From the NCBI RefSeq assembly GCF_014839805.1, contig NC_051131.1, forward strand, positions 7,118,913-7,182,912: DNA of 64,000 nt, in the 5' to 3' direction. The stretch comes from Manduca sexta. Lineage: Eukaryota > Arthropoda > Insecta > Lepidoptera > Sphingidae. The notes below the pieces were generated by a model, which saw only the letters and a list, made by a program, of their open reading frames with translations, made no database searches and had not been told where the DNA came from. The number at the start of each line of letters is the position of its first letter. The stretch's first letter is position 1. The translations under genes and the position numbers were made by a program. Positions 1 to 12,726 of this stretch are shown piece by piece.

Positions 1-589
1 TACATATTCTTGGTAACGGAGCTGCGAATAGGACCAAAGTTTTGAAAGTTTAAGCCCAAATGCCTATGAAACAAAAAAATTTAATAACTTAAAGGGACAG
101 TTAAAAAACAAAAATAGATAATCAAATGTGACAGTTATTAATTTCTATTCTACTTTCTCTTCAGTCCGACAAAACGAAGTAGGTATACTTAAGTTCCGAA
201 CTTCGGTCATTGTCATTTCATTAACTAAGTACATATTTAGTTATTATATATAGTTATTGTTAAATGCCCATTGTAATCGGGTTGTATCGTAGCCTTCTGA
301 TCTTTCGCCGAACCTAATTTAAACCTCTGTAGGTATATGATACGCCTCACCGCAACCAGTAGTAAGCATCCTCAAATTATACTGAAGAGAAGTTGAGTCC
401 TAACCCAGCAATAATTTTGTTCGTGGCAATTTAATAAATGGAATGGCAATGCGTGCGGAGTATTCAGAATTTGTAAGTTCGTATGTGTGTAAGTATGCGT
501 AGGTATTCGGCAGAATTAACAGAATTGATTACATTGCGCATTTTAGATTCCCTTGGTAAATAAGAAACCTGTAGATTTAAAAATAAAAT
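1..589. other. AT-rich intergenic, no gene seen
   Basis: No reading frame with recognisable protein content, splice context or RNA gene was found. Sequence is ordinary AT-rich intergenic DNA. Confidence 0.6.
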
Positions 590-735
590 TGGGTTTTTCT
601 GCTCAATATCAGCCAGGCTTTAAAAATTTGTGCCCGATATGGCGATAGGTTTGCCCCCTATCACATCATGGAACGGAATACACTTGGCGAAGGTAGGCGT
701 CCTGGTTGCATCGTCGACGTGATGTGTGTTTGTTT
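590..735 (+). mobile_element. SINE-A body fragment (headless)
   Basis: This stretch matches the body of the full SINE at 50988-51243: the run beginning tgggtttttctgctcaatat, then gtgcccgatatggc, the ccctatcacatcatgg segment and the cacttggcgaaggt segment are all shared in order. The tRNA-like head is absent, so this is a 5'-truncated or eroded copy. Confidence 0.8.
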
Positions 736-739
736 TTTT

Positions 740-3115
740 ATAATTTAGCAATTCCTGTCCCGCGATTCATGTGACATAGTCCTTGTGTTAAGAGACTAAC
801 GATAAATAGACTAAACACAAATGTGTGCATCATACTCTACCTATAATGCTCTGTCACACTTAAATACTATACTAACCAAATCGTTACTTGATAGTGATGC
901 ATGACCCGTATCGTCATCGTATTTTTTCGAACTCATAGTAAATTACCACTGAATGATCATAATAAAATATATGACTAGGTACTTTATGATTTTATAGAGT
1001 ATTTGTAGTTTAAAGTTCTGGTGGTTCACTTTGGTAATGAGGCGACATGACGCTTACTCTTAGGCGATGGCTTGCTCATCTCGTCATTTAGCTGCAGCAC
1101 TGAATATGACATGTATCTATATATATATATAACATGGTTAACTTTCATTATCAGTTATTAGATTTCCACGTTCTTGCAGCAATATATATAGAGAGTAAGC
1201 ACTTCACATATATAAATATCAAGCTTTGTTGCTGATGGAGTAGGCCGGGATAAAAAACGCTACTTTTGTATTTGTATTGGTGTCTTTTGCAGTGGCGAGA
1301 GGTGAAAAGAGAACATGAAAACATATAGGTACTAATATGCATAACTGAGGTCTGCAAATTGTTCTAATGATAATTAGATGCTACATATAGAGTAGCTGGC
1401 AGCAATCGGGTTATATGGACAGTTCGCCACTGGTGTTTTGAATAAACTATACACATGCGACTTGCCCCGTGTCATGCAAACTTTTAAGCTTGCGGAGGTC
1501 AGTTTGCGCGAGTTGCATACACGGTTATATTTGCAGGTGGTAGTCTCCTTCTATAAGCTTTCTTACTAATCTAAACTTCGCTTAACGTATAATATTTTCT
1601 ATGGGCTGAAATACTCTTCTTTTTGATCAACGCCTTTAATCTTCTTAGAGTAATTCAAAAGCTATTCTCTCAAAATGATATACTTTCTTCAATAAGGCAT
1701 ATGGATTTAAAATACAATGTGGTAAGTTGATGTTTCTCACAAACTTAGTACCTATATCTATGAATACAATATATTATAAATATTTAGTTTAATATGAAAT
1801 GCTGAATATACATATACCATGTAAAATTTTTATGCACCTAAAAGTTATCTATAGAAAACTCAATGAATAGCAAACTCACGATTATGCAGCGCTGATGTCA
1901 ACATCATTGACGAAACAAAACGCACAACGCCATTATATTTCACATATTTATTAACAATACTAAAATTATACGTAAGTATCTTTAAATAATTTTTATGGTA
2001 ATGAAGATGTTTCGACAGTTAAAATAATATGCAGCAATGTAGGAACACTTTTTGTGTTGCGTGTAATGATTTTTTATTCGGATTAATTATTGAATTATTA
2101 GTTGATAAATTTAAATCGATTAAGATATAATCGACTATTGAAGCAACTGGCATCTTGACAGTTAATAAATGAAAATAAAAGCTGAACCTTGACAGAACCC
2201 GCGCTGCGCCTTAAGGTCACAATAAGGAAATACATACATTCATTCATGTGACATCATAAATCTGCATTAGTGGAATTATTTTAAAATTTGATGCGTCATG
2301 TATGCAGAAATTAAAAAACATAAGGTAGGCTGTACTGTTGTCAAAATAAAATATAATCGTGACTGGAGCAGTTTTACTGTCGGTCAAGTGAACATACGAA
2401 GCCTGCTCCACGAATCAAACACCACTAACTCTAGTTGCGTATTTACCTACCCTTTCGAGATGAAACATTAAGCTAGTGTTCTAAATTGCTTAAGCTGTAA
2501 TGATATTAACAGTTATATTATAGACCTAAAATCCTGTTAGGCGGTTAGTCATTTTATGGACGAGTTTTAATTATAATCTATTTATATTCCTCAGAGTTGA
2601 TATTGTAATCCATTTTCCACATTAGAGGTACAAAAAATTATGCAATATTACTATTTTTTGTATGGAGACTGTGTATGTTTTCTTTATGCTTTTATTATTT
2701 GTTCGAATATCCGTAACAATAACACATATCCATATTATTTTGAGGCTAATCATAACTATTTACATGACAGCTCATTAAAAACCTGTAAGTAGATAGTTTA
2801 TAGCCGCATACGACACGTTTATCCTAAAGAAGTTCATCGTTAATTTATTAAATTGTTCAACAAATTAAATTTGGTATTTTTGTTAGACAATATTTTTGTG
2901 TAACTTTAGATAGTACTTAATTTTTATAATTTGCAATATTAACTCATTGACTAAGTTACATCTAGTTGATTTAAGTTTTTATTGGATATGTTTAAATAAT
3001 GACCGTCCGCCCGAAACCCATTCCCGCCAGTAAAACTCTTATTAATCAATCATAATGATTGACATATAAAAACAAGAAAATTACGTGTCAGTAAATAAAC
3101 TGTATCTTACGACAA
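740..3115. other. AT-rich intergenic, no gene seen
   Basis: About 2.4 kb without any convincing coding frame, RNA gene or identifiable transposon. Short frames present are random-looking in composition. Confidence 0.55.
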
Positions 3116-3119
3116 TGTA

Positions 3120-3785
3120 TAGATAAAAAGCGAGTTGGCGCCTTCATTCATGCCCGTATCGCATGCCGAACATCGAGTGCCGAGTGCCGACGCATCGCTC
3201 GAGCGCGTGGCACGCTGTTTCACACTTCGTATCATGTCTTACGCGCTCTTTTATAGCTGCCATTCGCATTAGTACACTTCGGGTTTGGTGAGTCAATACG
3301 ATAGTATAACAACATCGCTAATTAGCGAATAAATGCGATTAAACAAAGATACAGTTCATTTAGGTTTAGATTATGGTCATCAATTGAAACATTGTCCAAA
3401 GAACGTTGTGGTGTTCCAAAATTGGAACAAAATTTGTCCACATTTATTTGGGGAACAAAAATGCATGAGGTGGCGAATGTTCTCTTCTAGACGTGCCAGT
3501 TAGGCGTGCGGCCGGACGCATGGCGTACAACTGCAAAGGATCGTGTTTTCCTATTGCGGAAACAACGTCGCTTTTATTTTCATTGAGATGAGATATAAAC
3601 AAGGTTGTGTGGCGCACGAGTGCGGGCGGGGTCACTTAAAGTTAGTGTCGGCTCGTAAACGTATCGGCCTGGCGGGGGCTACTGAACGCTCGCCGCCGTC
3701 GCCGCCGCCACCGCGCCGCCCCGCGGCGACCGCACTCGACACGCTGCCGCACGTCGCCGACGCTCTGAATCGCACCCGTTCACAC
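3120..3785. other. GC-rich island pair
   Basis: Two CpG-dense patches (about 3130-3240 and 3600-3780) stand out from AT-rich surroundings. The second contains a run of CGCCGC-type triplets near 3690-3740. Overlapping frames on both strands run through it, as expected for GC-rich DNA that lacks stops, so no protein is called. It may be a promoter, enhancer or non-coding exon; nothing decides between these. Confidence 0.4.
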
Positions 3786-4374
3786 ATTGGCTTATGCTGG
3801 ATACACCCTCGCAATATTTACCTTATTTAAACACAAGTCATTCATGTAAAATAACTCTACATAGTTACAAAAAATAGCAGGTTTTTACTACAACTAACCA
3901 AGAAACAAAAAATATTTATAACCATTTATTGGTCATTAGTTAACATTATTCTATTGTAATAATATATTAGCTAAAATATTTCAATACCAATCGGAAAGGT
4001 CAAAACCATTGGAAAACCAAATTGATGGCTAACTACTAATAGTCTCATAGAGTAAACTATTTATTATGCGTCCATAGAACCACTATTATTGTGATAATTA
4101 CTTAAATAAGTACTGAGGCAACGTGATTTGGCAATTTCATTTCCTCCTTAAATTATTTCACATTACAAAGGTATGCCTATTAAACGTTTCAATGTGTGAC
4201 TACTCCGATAAAGAATTAAAAATTACTGATTGTATTCGCCTGAGAAAATTGAGTACATATAATATTTTTTTATTATTTACTGACCTAGCACAAAGTGTCA
4301 CTTCGGCATACAAACTAGTCACGACACGTAGATTGATAGTTGAGTGTAACGACTTACAGTTACAGGGCATGTCC

Positions 4375-4650
4375 ACAATAGGCTCCCCTGGGGAAAGGCG
4401 GCGGCGGCGTTCCGACAACAGACAGCGGGTGTCAGCCGCCACGTGCTACCCAAGGCCACTCGCTTAGTGTCAAGGTCATTGCCACTCCAGCTCGGTACAC
4501 GCGGCACCCACGCCTCTTCTGTCACCACAAATAGACCGACCTACTCGAAACCACTATGATCTACCACAACAACCAGAAACATGCCCACAAGCCGACTACG
4601 TTCGCTTGACGCGGCAAGTATCCGTATACCTATTCCACTCGGAACTGGGT
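4375..4650. other. GC-rich island
   Basis: CpG-rich patch with a short GGCGGCGGC run near 4398. It lies about 90 bp upstream of the TATA-like box at 4741. Frames crossing it on both strands look like shadows of composition rather than genes. Confidence 0.35.
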
Positions 4651-4740
4651 ATGGTTTCCTTTTTGAGGATTATGTGTTTAACAGGTCTTTTTCACAGCAG
4701 TGGTGCAAAATGTTCACCGATGTAGAGCATAGCTTCGGTT

Positions 4741-4748
4741 TATAAAAG
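4741..4748 (+). promoter_or_regulatory. TATA-box-like site
   Basis: TATAAAAG lies about 23 bp before a possible initiator (TCATAG at 4764) and about 100 bp before the ATG at 4848. Spacing fits an insect core promoter, but the motif is common in AT-rich DNA. Confidence 0.35.
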
Positions 4749-4847
4749 TGAACGATCAACTCTTTCATAGTAGGACAAAATCGTGTAATTTACACATAAT
4801 TTAACCGTTGGTTGTATACAAGTTGAAACTGTTACTTTTCTTGCGTT

Positions 4848-5075
4848 ATGAGATTTTTGTTCCTTTTCTTTTGTTTTTGCGTTATAAATTTTATGATTAT
4901 TTCCACCCAAGCTCAGGGGCGATTGGGCAGCTATGTCGTGTTCTTACTGCCCACCGTTAAACCACCGAAAAAGACTGTATATACCATAGATAGTTGGACC
5001 GAGGTTCTACCTCTACATCGACTCTGTATCGTCATACCAACTAAAATCCGGCAGTGGCCATCTTCGGTAACTTAG
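4848..5075 (+). CDS. Possible small secreted protein (hypothetical)
   Basis: A 75-residue frame. Residues 1-23 resemble a signal peptide: one basic residue, then a Phe/Leu/Cys-rich hydrophobic run ending in a plausible cleavage site after Ala-Gln (STQAQG). The remaining roughly 50 residues are mildly basic with no family I recognise and only one Cys. A TATA-like box sits upstream at 4741. Alternatively only the first part is coding and the exon is spliced (for example before the GTAACT at 5069). A chance frame is quite possible; homology and transcript data would decide. Confidence 0.25.
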   Translation: MRFLFLFFCFCVINFMIISTQAQGRLGSYVVFLLPTVKPPKKTVYTIDSWTEVLPLHRLCIVIPTKIRQWPSSVT

Positions 5076-5339
5076 GGACACTACCAGAGTCCTCCGGCAA
5101 ATACGTACGTTTTGTCCTCGTAGGGCAGCAATATTTGTTCTTATAAATAATAGTGTAATTCAGATGTTATAACATCCACTAATGGGACACATTGTATCGC
5201 TCGATTTCCGAAAACTGTCCTCTCCTTTCTTAACTATTACACACGCAGCTGCTTCTGTAACGCGACTCTACGTAGTGCATAATATGTCCACACTATGAGA
5301 GTATATTATATTACATGTCAATATGATGGGAAAGAGTAA

Positions 5340-5430
5340 CATACACACATACTCACCGAAGGGATAAGCAGAGACGCAACTTATGCAAACACTATTCGCC
5401 ATGTGTATTTCGTCCCATGATGTGATCGGT
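5340..5430 (-). mobile_element. SINE-A body fragment
   Basis: On the minus strand this carries the diverged catcatgggacgaaat and ttcggtgagt-like segments found in the body of the SINE at 50988-51243. It is short and eroded, without a head. Confidence 0.5.
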
Positions 5431-5814
5431 CACAACTCACAAGCCTTATAATAAATTTAAAACTGATAGACAACACGACAAAGCCGCTTACGGCAAGCAA
5501 CATGACTACTCTATTCTGAGACAAAAGTAACATTACCCGAACTTTGAATGCCAAATCTATGGTTGGTCAAATAGAGTCCAATGCAGTCACTGCTTGAGTC
5601 GTTTTGCAACATTAAATGTTAAGCCTCATAATACCCAGTTATAATATTAATTTCAAACAAGAATACAACGGCGCTGGCACACTGCTGCTTGGTGGCAGAA
5701 TTAGACAAAACTTATCTAGACGGATTCTAGTATACAAAGGATCTATCAACTATTTCTTCAGTCTTGGAAATGTATTGCAGCACATTTTATTTTTCCGCCG
5801 GCTATAATACTAAA

Positions 5815-5880
5815 ATAAGCAAGTGGGTTGCCTGATGGTAAGTGGTCCCCGGTGCCCTTAGAGTCTCAATACAAAAATAA
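5815..5880 (+). repeat. Dispersed repeat fragment
   Basis: The segment gcctgatggtaagtggtccc is a motif I recognise as very common in lepidopteran intergenic DNA. Only about 65 bp remain. A relative appears near 9115-9165 in the other orientation (tactatcaggcgaacgggaa). Confidence 0.5.
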
Positions 5881-5889
5881 TCGTCAATA

Positions 5890-6935
5890 CACTAATGACC
5901 TCAAAGGGTTAGTGGTTAGAGATGTGTAAGAAGGTTTTTCGGTTTCCGAATATCTCACTCATCATACTTAAGAACCAGCCGTCACTAGAAGTTCATTTTT
6001 GATTTAGTATTGGCGCTATAAAAGACGATATATAAGTTTTACCTGAGTTTGTCGTATGTTGTTGGTTTCTATTACTACGAAATGCAAAGTTTTCCATAAA
6101 TGTTTAGATTTTGCACGTGAACTAGATATCTACTAATAAAATATATTAACTCGATGTTACTTTATTGACTGACATTAGAATACATCACATAGATTAAATG
6201 CCATAAGTGTAAAAAATCCTCCTACTTCATACTTACGTGTCATAAACGCGGATGACATTCTTATAAATTCTGTTATAAAGTGCTATCACGTTCCTAATAC
6301 AATCACATAATATTCCGCTTTTGAAATTGATTTGGATTATTTTATACTCGACAGGGACATAAGCAGAAACAATTATTAAAACAGATACTTAGTTTGAGCC
6401 TAAAAGATTTTGCTTTATCTCGTAATTTTTATTGCAAATAGAATTTCACAGAAGCAAATCTCAGGGAAAAGCTGATTTAAATTATAAATAGTGACTGACT
6501 GTAAGCACTAGTTGGAATGGAAAAGTAACATTACTAATTATACCTATAATTATCAGTGTAATAATCATGGCTTCATTTCATTTTGATTTATCTTATTCAG
6601 CCGATTATTGTAACTACAAAATTCTAATTTAAAGTAAGAAAGGGAAACAAACATATTGTATAAACCCGCATCAGAGTAGGATGGACTATTTCCATTTTCT
6701 GTCCGACAATAATCGCTCTGGGCACGAGGTTATGTTTCGCTAGTGATTGTATTATAGAGCTCGTTGCATGGATTTAAAATTATTTTTAGTAACGTAATAG
6801 AATTATTATTTTTTTTTTACTTTCATTGCCATTAAGCAACTCTTTTGTAACTCTGAATAAATGATGGAATTCTATTGAATTCCACATAATAAAGTGATCG
6901 CGTCTCGATCTGCCGATTCTTATATTTCTTTAATA
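5890..6935. other. AT-rich intergenic, no gene seen
   Basis: Nothing identifiable beyond ordinary AT-rich sequence. Confidence 0.55.
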
Positions 6936-6937
6936 TG

Positions 6938-7013
6938 AATTTATATTTTATTTGAACCACTTCCTCGATTGCCACCTGGCAATCGAGGAAGTGGTTCAAA
7001 TAAAATATAAATT
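6938..7013. repeat. Perfect 37-bp inverted repeat with 2-nt loop
   Basis: Arms at 6938-6974 and 6977-7013 are exact reverse complements over 37 bp, separated only by CC. The inner part of each arm is GC-balanced (cctcgattgcca), so it is not simple AT sequence. There is no target-site duplication or TIR motif to mark it as a known MITE. Confidence 0.9.
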
Positions 7014-9114
7014 GACCTCATCAATGTTCTTAAAAAAAACTGTTTAGCAAGATTATTTTATAAAAATGCATTACTGTATTGTATTAAACATATATTTATT
7101 TCTATAGTCGGCACCATGGAATCGTAATGTACTAGCCTATGGTAATTCCATGGCTAGCACACGTGAGAAAGTTTTTCTTTAGACTTTTAAATAAACTAAC
7201 AAGGATATCGAGATAATATTTCAGATTATCCTGTCAGGTAATTCAAAATAACGCTATCAAGATAATTACGTTTTTCAATGTTTCAAATAAACACTATCTG
7301 ATAAGATTTAAATAGGATACTAGAGTTAAATAATAAATACCCTATATGAATTCATATATCAATATTCAATGATAAAATAATACAAAGGACCATTAACCCA
7401 AAAGCTTATTATTCTCTGTATTTCCTGTTATTTGCTATCTGTCAAACAAAAGAATGCTATTATCATGTCCAAGAGAAAGCCATTTGAAGCTAGTAGCAAA
7501 TAGCTATTGTGAATATCACTGCACGCTACTAACCTACTTACTGGCATTTGAATTTGAAATAAAAACCAACCCTACAAACGTATACTTTAATACTTAGTAG
7601 ATAAAATGTGTTACAGTGAATCAACAATTAAAGTTTCACAATCGTTTAGGTTATAAAGGAAGTCGTTAGGAAGAGTCACAAAAAAGGCATCGCGTAAAAT
7701 GTACAACAAGAACCCCAAACAAAATATGGCTTCTTTTCTTTCATACATAATTATAAATTTAACCGTTGTAAAGATAACTGGCAAACTACTAACATTGCTA
7801 ATAAGGTAACGGAACCATAAATGTCCCACCATATTTTATAATCTCCATAAAATCCTTTTATAAGAGACTAGAAAGATAAACTTATGATATTATTGCAGCA
7901 TATTAATTATAATAAAATAAGTAACAATTTTTTTGCATATTTTTGCATTAAAACACCAAAAAAAACTATATTTGAAAACGTGATTTGTGGGCTATATTAG
8001 GAATGTGAGTGCTCCACATAGGCCGTAATTTTTTTAACTTTAATATGTATGCTATCGATAAGTACTACTTTCTAATTAGAATGTATTGTTGAACAGACGG
8101 CTGTATTTCTAAATTGTAAGTTGTAAGCTTCGACATAATTTAGACTAAGGTTATTTATGTAATTTTAGTCTCGCTAAATAAAAGTAGCTCCGCTACGAAA
8201 TCAATAAACTAAAAAAACAATTAAAAAGTTATCCACGGATAACTTTTATAAGAGAGCCACGGCCTGTAATAAAATTGTATGGAAACAATAATCACCTACT
8301 GAATTAAAAAAAAATTAATAAATACTTAGTAACCTTACCTAATATTTCGCAACAATATATCAATAAATTTATGATATACTCTTATATTCCGAACTTAGAC
8401 TTTTTTTATGAGCTTTTGGTATGGATGAGATTCTTGTAGTAAGCCATAAATAGAACACCTCACCGTTGCGTTCAGTAAATTTTTCTGAAAAAAAAATACA
8501 AAAAATAATGAAACTTACCTTTAATTCAACGTCGATCAGATTAGGTATGTTGCTACAACAGTAAAAACAATGCGATATACTTTAAATTTCATTTATTTTA
8601 AAAAGTTAACTTTATTTATTTTAAAACTTATAATAACTGGGGCACTATCAGGACGTACAACAGACAAAATATCAACTATTTGCAAAATGGTGACGCCTTT
8701 GGAACCATTCGCCGATGCAATTTCGTTTGTGGTCGTAGATGCATAAATTCACATTTTAAATAGTATGATAAAGGTTTTTTTTTAAACTTGATTATTTTCA
8801 GCCACTCAACTTTAGTAACAATCTGTCATTCGTAGAAAATAGTTCGTTAAGCGAAAAATATCGTCATTATATAAAAGATTATTGAAAATTAATTAAATAT
8901 AACTGGTCGTAGGTTTCTCATATGTCATGTCTATTTCTGCCGCCAAGCAGCAGTGTGTAGTCACGGTTGCGTTCCGGTTTGAAGGACATTCGCCAGTATA
9001 ACTACTGAACATATTACGACCTAACATCTTATATATTAAAGATGGCAAGCGCAGTGGAATACCAAACAAGACTTTGTAATTCAAGGTGTTTGATGGTGTT
9101 TCTACTGTTTATGA
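7014..9114. other. AT-rich intergenic, no gene seen
   Basis: No gene recognised. A small perfect hairpin lies at 8224-8247. The frames on the minus strand near 7611-7832 and 8893-9084 lack any family resemblance or splice context. Confidence 0.5.
8224..8247. repeat. 11-bp perfect hairpin, 2-nt loop
   Basis: AAAAGTTATCC and GGATAACTTTT pair exactly around an AC loop. Same geometry as the palindromes at 6938 and 36258. Confidence 0.8.
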
Positions 9115-9165
9115 GCGGTCAAATTGCTTACTATCAGGCGAACGGGAAGCTCGTCTCGTCATTGA
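9115..9165 (-). repeat. Dispersed repeat fragment
   Basis: Contains tactatcaggcgaacgggaa, a diverged copy in opposite orientation of the motif at 5830 (cctgatggtaagtgg). Confidence 0.45.
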
Positions 9166-10249
9166 AAGCAATAAAAAAATAAAATATAAATGTCAAGTAT
9201 TTTTCCCACAAACCAGGTCTTGAACATTGACCCGAGTTTCCTAGAACAAACGTCGAACACGAATATTAAACTAAAAAATACATCAGGTAGCTATCTACTT
9301 GATAAGCTACTACATAATTACTTACTCGGTAAATGCCCGTGGGAAATTAATTTTCTTCAATGCTCTTAGCGTTTACAACGTTTTGTTATTTTCTCAAATT
9401 AATAGTGTTAGAATGTTTTAATGAAGGTTTCATTATGAATTATAGTTTTTATTATAAAACTGCAGAATATACTTGTAGACACCGTAACGAGCGTATAAAT
9501 AGAGTTTTAAATTTGTTTTCATATCGCAGGTCGTCAGTAATCGTCACGTCGCGTTGTCTTAATATTAGAGAACGCTATAAAATCCGTGAGTTCCTGCGTT
9601 TGATTTTTGAACAGCACACTAAAATTATCTTTCTTAATTTAAAAACACGCATGAGATGCCCAGGACTGTAATTTGTGCCCGAAAGCAGCTTATGAATATG
9701 AGCTCGATGAAACATGAGAACACTGGATGCATCTCTAGCTCCCCTAACGACGAGCTCTTATGTTCATTATTATTATATTTTGTAATAGTTATTTACAAGT
9801 ATTAATATACTATTATTGCTATAGTGCATAAGACGTAGGATCAACACAAATTGACATTATAAGACAATGATGAATAAAGTCTGAACTCTCAAATTGTGAG
9901 TTATGAGCATTATAAAAAGAGAGTGTATTTTTGAAGCGGTAAAACCTCCAAATAGGTTTAAGGTTATATGTGCAAGACTTTCCCTAGCCTGAAGCCTCTT
10001 TAGTACCCCAGCAGTCGTAACGAATAAATTTATATGTCACGCGTAAATATCTAGGGATATAGGTAAATTCAAAACAATCAACTTTACTTCAATATATTCT
10101 AATTAATACTTCGATAACCTATGAAATTTAAGTAAGTTTATTTAGTTAAGTTATATAATTATTATAATCAATGATGATTTTATTATTATTTGATACAATA
10201 TAATAAAATTACCTTATGTTGATACATTTTGCGATTTACAATCTAGCGT
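9166..10249. other. AT-rich intergenic, no gene seen
   Basis: A 103-residue frame at 9360-9671 on the plus strand has no family resemblance and reads like a chance frame. Confidence 0.5.
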
Positions 10250-10541
10250 AATCTTACTATCTTAATAATATAACAAATGCAAAAGCTTTTGAAAATGTTT
10301 GAATGTTTGTTAGAAGTAAACGCAGAAACATCTGAACAGCTTTGCATGAAATTTAGCACATGGATAAACCATGTCCTGGATTAATACATAAATGACTTTA
10401 TCCTGGTAATAGGAAATAATAGGATTTTTAAATAGATGGTGTTAGCGTCGTATAGGTGGCGCTATAAATCGCTGCAGTGGTTTAGGAACTTTAATAGCGG
10501 GAAAGGTTTTTCATGCGGACGAAGCCGCTGGCAACAGCTAG
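10250..10541 (+). mobile_element. Non-autonomous Helitron-like repeat
   Basis: The right end reads gcggacgaagccgctggcaacagctagt: a small GCGG/CCGC hairpin followed by CTAG (10538-10541) and a T. That is the 3' terminus expected of a Helitron. The body shares the order of segments with the copy at 23470-23750 (cctggattaatac, gatggtgttagcgtcgtata, tagcgggaaagg). It encodes nothing. Confidence 0.65.
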
Positions 10542-11765
10542 TGATTATTAACCGTATATTAATATTGTATATATTTTACCATTTACTTTTAAGGGAATGT
10601 AATCAAAATAATGAAAACGTTGGCCAATAAAACAACAGAGGAAGTGACAAAAATAGTAATTAGCATATAAAGAGCCACTAATATGGTTTTGTAAAGGTTG
10701 TTACCTATCCTTACACCCAAACTTATCTATTGGTTTAACATACCTTTGTGGGTTTTAATGGAGTAATTAAAATACAATAGTAATTAACGGATTACCGTAA
10801 CAAAGCATAAATACAAAAGTAGTAACTAACGTACAAACAAATCATATAATCAATGAAATACAACAAATCCAATTGAAGAATATTATTATCAGTTGAATTC
10901 CTATATATATTATGTCACTTAGCATCTAATGCCTCAGCGTAACGAGTACCATACCATATAGATCTTTACAATTCAAACTTCTGGCTGATGTTACTGCGAA
11001 TCTTTTTTCTCCTTATAATTTCAATAGAATAAATAAAGCAATGAAAATGTAGATAGAAACCGTGTTAACATTGTGCAACTCTTTTTTAGCGGTAATAAAT
11101 GTGATGAAGCTAATATATGATATTATCATTGGCATTGAAATAAAAAAAAATCCAAAGTAAGTCCTTAAATAGTTTGCTATACATGAAGCACTTTGAGAAA
11201 ATATCTAACTTATTTGGAGTTTTAAGTGGGCAAAACTGTTAGCAAAAGCTTGTAAAAAAAGATGTACAGATACAGTTTGGCTTTATTTATATTAATAAAA
11301 TAAATATTAAACTTCTAATACGATATTGGGAAATAGGAAAGTTACAATCTTACTATAATATGAAGGTCAATATCAAAGCCCGCCACTTCACGTGGTATCA
11401 ACCCCGTTAACCTCGTATTTATGCTGTAAATAAAAGCAGCTATAAGTAATACGGATCTATCACTAGAATATCTTCAATAGTCCAAATGATTACCTATTAT
11501 TATATATCACGCTAACTGTCTTAATAAACTATCTTTAGACGAAAGAAACAATAGATTGGATATCATTGGATGTCAGGCACCTATAATCTAACAAAAAAAA
11601 ATCTAGCCGAATATATGTTATGGGCAGTCAATACTTATACTTTTCCATTTTTTTAATTCCTTACGCGATCATTCAGTTGGTCGGTAACTAAAACGAGATG
11701 TCTAATAAATGACGTCAAATTAAGCTCCAAGCTTAACAGAAAACATTACTGAAACCTTAATTCGC
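10542..11765. other. AT-rich intergenic, no gene seen
   Basis: No coding, RNA or repeat feature recognised. Confidence 0.55.
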
Positions 11766-11769
11766 GATT

Positions 11770-12070
11770 AAGGCAAACATAGTGCGGGGTGAGTGGTGGT
11801 GAGACGAAGGCTGCGGAGCAGTGCATGTGCGGGTGTGTGCTGTGAGGCGCGGGGCGTGCGGCGGGCGCGCGGGCGGGGGCAGCGCGCCGCGGGCCGCCAC
11901 TTCTCTGTGCTCGAGGAGCCCCGGTACACCTCGGTTTCCGGCGGGTGCTCCCTCGCGGATTCGCAAGTGTATCCCGACGCGCCGCGCGCCGGGCCCGCGT
12001 GCCGGCCACGTGGCCTTCGCCTTCGCTCTCCTACCGACTACTGGTGACACCCCGTTTTTTTACGCGCACG
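11770..12070. other. Strong GC-rich island
   Basis: About 300 bp of very GC-rich, CpG-rich DNA in an AT-rich desert. Five frames over 65 codons overlap here on both strands, which points to stop-free composition rather than a gene. It sits about 660 bp upstream of the candidate coding exon at 12727 and could be its promoter or 5' untranslated exon. No TATA box or splice structure is clear. Confidence 0.45.
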
Positions 12071-12726
12071 CCATTGACGTCAAACAAGTTTGTAATTAGG
12101 AATTGGCAATTAATTAATTATTCGCTTTTTGAACTTGAATATATTTGAGCCGTATCAATTGTTAGTTGTATGGGTAGGTAATAGGTCGGATACTTAAGAG
12201 TTAGAGTTAGTTCTAAATATACGTAATCTAAAATATTATGAATGTTTAGAAAATAAGGACTTTTGTAGACATTAAATTTTGTTAAGATAAATTTATCTTT
12301 TTATCGACTAAGGATGAGTAAGATACGATTTTTAACCATAATATACAGTAAATTAATATATAGAGTAAACGAGTTCGTTTAAGTTGCCGTCGGCAACATT
12401 ACGCGAGCGTGTTATCCGTAACGTAAGTAGGCGTTTACACAGCGGCATTACTTCAATGAACACATTTCATAGTTCCTTACTACAACGTGCAGTTAAAGAA
12501 AGTAGTCTTTCCTGTTTAAATTGTTTATTTTCTCTTATATAGGACAAATATACGTGCCTTCGAATTTTATAATTTTTGATTTAGTTTTAAATTGTTAGCA
12601 TGAACAATTGCTGTTTTAAATATTGAAGACTCCGCTACTTGTGGTCTTTTATGTTATATGAACCATAAACATTATAAATAGGTAAATGGACCGTCGAAAC
12701 TTAAAGAAGTTACTATTTATATCGAA
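12071..12726. other. AT-rich spacer
   Basis: Connects the GC island to the candidate exon at 12727. No further element recognised. Confidence 0.4.

Noticed and set aside
11746..12148. Five overlapping frames on both strands
   Set aside because: Produced by stop-poor GC-rich composition; none shows a domain or splice pattern.
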